Below are positions 29,791-33,299 of a stretch of DNA of 33,299 bases, in pieces. The stretch lies in the NCBI GenBank assembly GCA_015179025.1, contig WHUX01000396.1, forward strand, positions 1-33,299, in the 5' to 3' direction. The stretch is from Terfezia claveryi (lineage: Eukaryota; Ascomycota; Pezizomycetes; Pezizales; Pezizaceae). The notes under the pieces are model-generated. The model made no database searches. It saw nothing but the letters and a program-made list of their open reading frames with translations, and had not been told where the DNA came from. Numbering within the stretch: the first letter of the stretch is position 1; every line of letters starts with the position of its first letter. Made by a program: the position numbers and the translations under genes.

Positions 29791-30186
29791 TGTAATGAGT
29801 TGTAGGGGGACTAGAAGATCAGATTAAATAAGATAAGGATCTTATCTAATCAGATAATCTTAGGCTAGTAATGTATACTACAAAGTAGATTACTAATAGT
29901 GTATTGTTTATTCTCACTATTAAAGTTATTACCAGTAGCATAAGATTACTGTAATAGGTAAAGTAGTATAGGAGTACCAAAGGCACTTAGAAGATTAACT
30001 AGTGGAACTTTTATATTGATTGTACTCTAACTATATTCTGAGTTCTAACTCCCTGTCCAACTGAAGGGAAATTCAGGGGACTATATATATTTCCAATGGG
30101 GCAGTGCTGGGCAGTACTGAGGCAGTGCACCATCATCTGACCCTTACATATGATTGAAATCAACATTATCTTATCCTCTAGATAGT
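29791..30186 (-). repeat. Element D 5' LTR, part (interrupted by F)
   Basis: 396 bp matching the inner part of the 639-bp D LTR, beginning TGTAATGAGTTG on the plus strand. It stops at CTCTAGATAGT, where E and the D 3' LTR continue ACTTC. The next base starts F. The missing about 240 bp should lie on the far side of F, outside the window. Confidence 0.85.
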
Positions 30187-30597
30187 TATAAGGAATACTT
30201 GTTTTTCTCCTTACTATAAGTCTTGTTTGAACGTTGGAATCTCTTTGGCTATTTTTAGGATTAGGACGCATATTACTTGTTTAGGTATTTCCCTTAGTTG
30301 GATTAGTATATAGATTACTCATGTATTAGTGTTGTCTTTCTTTAGCACGTTATCTCTTTCCTTTATCGATGACTCATTACTGACATGTTTTATGTGGTCA
30401 GCAAGCTAACCACTTTCTCCTGTTCCAGTTGCCTATCTTGTTCGGCAACTAATGTCATGTCTTATTCTCTATTCTATTGTCAGCCTCATTTCTATTACTT
30501 TCTCTAGCGTCATCTATGATACTAAATGTATTTAGAATGAGCCATCTTGTATCCATTAGATCAGGTATCATAATGAGTCTTGATGATTGTCCTTACA
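30187..30597 (+). repeat. Element F 5' LTR (proposed)
   Basis: Proposed from the terminal match TATAAGGA at the start (TGTAAGGA with one transition) and TCCTTACA at the end, at the D LTR break. 411 bp. There is no second copy in the window, so the right boundary rests on the inverted ends only. Confidence 0.55.
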
Positions 30598-31205
30598 TGA
30601 GTTCGTTTAGACTCATAGCCTCAGAAATCTAGTGTCTATTAAAGACCTTATTTCCGCGGCCTCTAGATAGGACAGGATCTCTTTGAGTACCATCTAGTCG
30701 AGCAACATCAGAATATACAAGCTACACCGGTAATATTCTTTCTCCAGATCTCCGTGACTCTCCCGAACACCCCCCAAATACACCAACAGCCAGCCGCTCT
30801 TTGGGACTCCTGTATAGGACCTAGACAGTGTGCTTAGCTGCCCAACCATGTTGGTAGAGCTGTGTTCATCTCAGGAACACCTCTACTAACTTGGCCCACA
30901 CTTACATTTTTTTTACCTGCAAACCAGCTTTAAAATTCTTCCTCCTCTTTTGCTAGGGCTTGATCACCCCTAGTTCCTCTTGAACCTTGTCTAGACACTC
31001 TAGTCAATTCCTTTAGCTACTCTAGCTACTCCAGAACCCGAGCTCAACAAGGCCTGTGAATCAGTCAGTTACTGTTCTCCCTTGTCATTCCAGAATAATG
31101 CCATCATACTTCTGTCAGCACTAGTTATTCAGTACTAGCCTCTTTAGCAACACACGGTTTCGGAATCTCAGTAAAAGCCTTGCAAACGAAATTAAGCAAG
31201 CCCCA
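30598..31205 (+). other. F leader, no gene seen
   Basis: 608 bp between the proposed LTR and the gag ATG. Starts TGAGTTCGTTTAGACTC. No ORF with protein-like composition on either strand. If the LTR end is misplaced, part of this stretch could be LTR. Confidence 0.5.
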
Positions 31206-33126
31206 ATGGCATCAGAACAACACTCAGTTCTTAGAACCTCTAGCAGACTTTCAGGCCATGACCCTGAATTTAGTCCTCTCAAACAGAATCCTAGTTCTAG
31301 AACCACATCTAGACAATCATCTAAGGCAGATGAGGAAGAAGAACTCGAACAGGATGATGATGAGTTAGAAGAGTATCAAACGGAAGAAGAAACTCCTAAA
31401 CCATCAACTCAAGGAAAACGTCCAGCAGTAGTTGTTTAGCAACCTACTCCAATCAAGCCTCAGCAATCCTTTCAGCCTGAACCCAAAGATCAAAATGAAT
31501 TATTCAATATGATTACGAACATGTCTGCGTTCTATTACCAGCATAAACCAAGAGCTAAAACATTTAGTAATGATTATGAAGGATTTATTCAATTAATCAA
31601 AGCTACTTCAGAATTAGCTCAGGAACTCAAGCAACAAAATGTTCCAGGACAATTTCCGATCACGCCAGAAAAACCAGCAAGACGTGGATCAGATCATTTA
31701 GGAATTCCAACAGCACCACAGAAAACTAAAGAAACTCACCCGAGCTTCCTATCTCATACAAAAAAGGAATTCCGTGAAACCTTTTTACCTAAGAATCCTT
31801 TAGATATTTTTCGTGGATCTAGTTCCTCCTCTCAATACCCGAAACCACGTTCTCCAGTCTTTCCGCCTCCAAGAAGCCCTTCAGCCCCTCCTGGATCTCG
31901 CATAAACACTAGTACCAAAACTCAGACAACCTCATTTCAGAACCCTGCTAGTACTACTACATCTAATACTATGCCACCACCTCAGCAACCTCAACACATT
32001 CCTCCACCTACTCTTAAGCCTCCACAAACACCTAGCAAAACTCCAGCTAAGGTTAGATTGTCAGCTCCTCCTAGATCTGGTAACCCTGATGATTCAGATG
32101 GATCAGACTCTGAATCATCTGAAGGAAATAACAATCGAATTCCTATTGGACGCATTAGAAGATCTCAAAGCGTGGATACTACATCAAGTTCAGTCTTTGG
32201 AAGCAGCAAACTTAAAGCTCCTAAACTCAAGATGAATAATGGAGCTGGAAAATGGAAAGAAGCAGCTACCTTTGACAACTGGGTAGATGATGCTAAGGAT
32301 CTTTTAGATGTGGGAGACCTCGATCCAGACTCTAGAGAAGCTATGATTTGGCTCGGTTGGCACTTAGAAGGAGACGCAAAAGTTCTACACAGTTCTACCG
32401 AAAAGACGATAAAACTAAGAACAACACAGTGCTCAATTCCTTGTAGAATTTGGAAATTCTGCATTCCCTTTACCAGCAAAGATCAGCTTTGGAACGAATT
32501 CCAAGCTATCAGACAGACGCAGAATGGACGCACTAAACCTATCCAACAAGTTGCAAATAAGATTAAGCAGATGCAACTCCTTCTTACTAAGATAATGGAT
32601 TAGCAGTGTTACCATCAATTGTTAGAAGCTATGGACTCTTCCTTACTCCATAAAGTTAGGGCTTATATTAACGAAGATATGGACTGGAACGAGATGATTG
32701 AACTCTGCAGTAAGCATGATTCAGTTATGCACAACTTCCAAGCCTCAAAAAAAGATCATAAGCCTAAAAATGGTCAGAAAGTGCGTCAACAATCTCAGAC
32801 ACATCAGACAGGCTTTAATCTGGACCTTCTAAGACTACGTTTAATAAGTCTAAGTCTTTCAGCAAGCCTGCAACCTCACCCTCGACATTCAAGAAGCTAA
32901 CTCCAGAAGAAAAAGTTGAGCTAGCCAAGAAAGGAGGATGTTTCTATTGTAGGAAGTTAGGACATCAAGCTACTAACTGTCCAGCCAAGAAGCAACAAAT
33001 TCGAAGTGCCGCAGGCACTATTGAGCACGCAATTACAGAAGTTAATCACCCAGATAAGATTACTTCTGCAGCTCAATTCATTCAAGACCAAGAACCTCCT
33101 GCTCTACATACAAAAGGAAATCAGTA
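31206..33126 (+). pseudogene. gag: Gag of element F (broken)
   Basis: ATG 31206 opens a frame that runs to about 32820 with two nonsense codons (TAG 31437, probably from CAG, and TAG 32601). N-terminal part: Ser-rich then very acidic (DEEEELEQDDDELEEY). Middle: Pro/Ser-rich low-complexity region to about 32100. Then a capsid-like region: FDNWVDDAKDLLDVGDLDP, WLGWHLEGDAKVLHSS. A frameshift near 32830 precedes LTPEEKVELAKKGG and the knuckle CFYCRKLGHQATNC (32939-32980), ending at TAA 33125. Gag identity rests on the knuckle and capsid-like segment. Long, disordered N-terminus compared with A-C. Confidence 0.8.
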
Positions 33127-33299
33127 ACACCTATCATTGATGCAGCAAAGGAACACCTCCTAGTTACTACGAAGATCAACAACCAACCTGCAAAGACTTT
33201 AGTTGATCAGCAAACTGCAGGTGCGACCTCATTAGCAGCAAATTCTGTACCTTGCATAATTTCCACCTGCAGGCACTAAAAAAACCGATCACCTTGCAG
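33127..33299 (+). pseudogene. pol: Protease start of element F (partial)
   Basis: Contains LVTTKINNQPAKTLVDQQTAGATSL, written here in two parts: a strand (LVTTKINNQPA) and the active-site loop TLVDQQTAG, with Gln-Gln where Ser-Gly is usual, resembling the DxQT.G variants and D's DLCTSG. Cut by the window edge. Confidence 0.6.

Larger units (their letters stand above)
4681..30186 (-). mobile_element. Element D: AT-rich chromodomain-bearing Ty3/gypsy element, split by nested insertions
   Basis: D runs right to left: truncated 5' LTR (29791-30186), antisense ORF region, gag, protease, RT, RNase H, zinc-knuckle insert, integrase, chromodomain, 3' LTR (4681-5319). It is interrupted by C, B, the hAT-like MITE and solo LTR S, each with a clean TSD in D sequence. 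Discounting each insert plus one TSD copy, the frame from the Gag zinc knuckle to the chromodomain is the same throughout, and the RNase H motif ITDAS straddles the B insertion site exactly. Hence the scattered pieces are one element. F occupies its 5' LTR, so the outer end of D lies beyond the window. Confidence 0.87.
30187..33299 (+). mobile_element. Element F: third gypsy-type family, 5' part
   Basis: Begins inside the D 5' LTR. Order: LTR, leader, gag with CCHC knuckle, start of protease; pol is beyond the window. Codons and protein are unlike A-C and D. The 5' TSD should be ATAGT (30182-30186). Confidence 0.78.

Noticed and set aside
30598..31205. Possible host gene left of gag F
   Set aside because: No open frame with protein-like composition, and position fits a retrotransposon leader.

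Overview
This window is repeat-only DNA from a filamentous fungus: I found no host gene, tRNA or rRNA. All recognisable coding sequence is Gag or Pol of Ty3/gypsy-type (Metaviridae) LTR retrotransposons, several ending in a chromodomain. The families look like those of repeat-swollen Pezizomycotina, but the genus cannot be read from the sequence. Most open frames are broken by stop codons one or two transitions away from CAG, CGA or TGG, as expected after cytosine deamination or RIP-like mutation.

Layout. Element A (1-4348, minus) is a gypsy element cut by the left edge. After 332 unassigned bases comes element D (4681-30186, minus), an AT-rich chromovirus-type element stretched by insertions into it: solo LTR S (6205-6923), a hAT-like foldback MITE (8979-9672), element B (10518-18860, minus) and element C (20121-26496, plus). 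Element F (30187-33299, plus) starts inside D's 5' LTR and runs off the window. B carries element E (12204-14277), an internally deleted member of D's own family. C carries a 244-bp palindrome-rich insertion in its 3' LTR (25996-26239). Target-site duplications (TSDs) are visible for S (GTTTG), the hAT-like element (GGCCTGGG), B (ACTGG), C (ATAGC), E (CTTGG) and probably the C insert (TGCA).

How the parts work. A, B and C belong to one family. Gag and Pol lie in different frames, with Pol at -1. All three copies keep a G_GGA_AAA heptamer followed 5 nt later by a hairpin that contains the gag stop, a textbook -1 frameshift signal. D is organised differently: protease, RT, RNase H, a zinc-knuckle-rich insert, integrase and chromodomain share one frame once the insertions are discounted, and the C-terminal half of Gag is in that frame too. 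Between its 5' LTR and gag, D (and its relative E) carries an antisense reading frame of 161 codons that looks like a real, unidentified protein.

The best candidates for something undescribed are the antisense ORF of the D/E family, the zinc-knuckle cassette inside D Pol, the frameshift cassette of A/B/C, and the two small palindromic elements.
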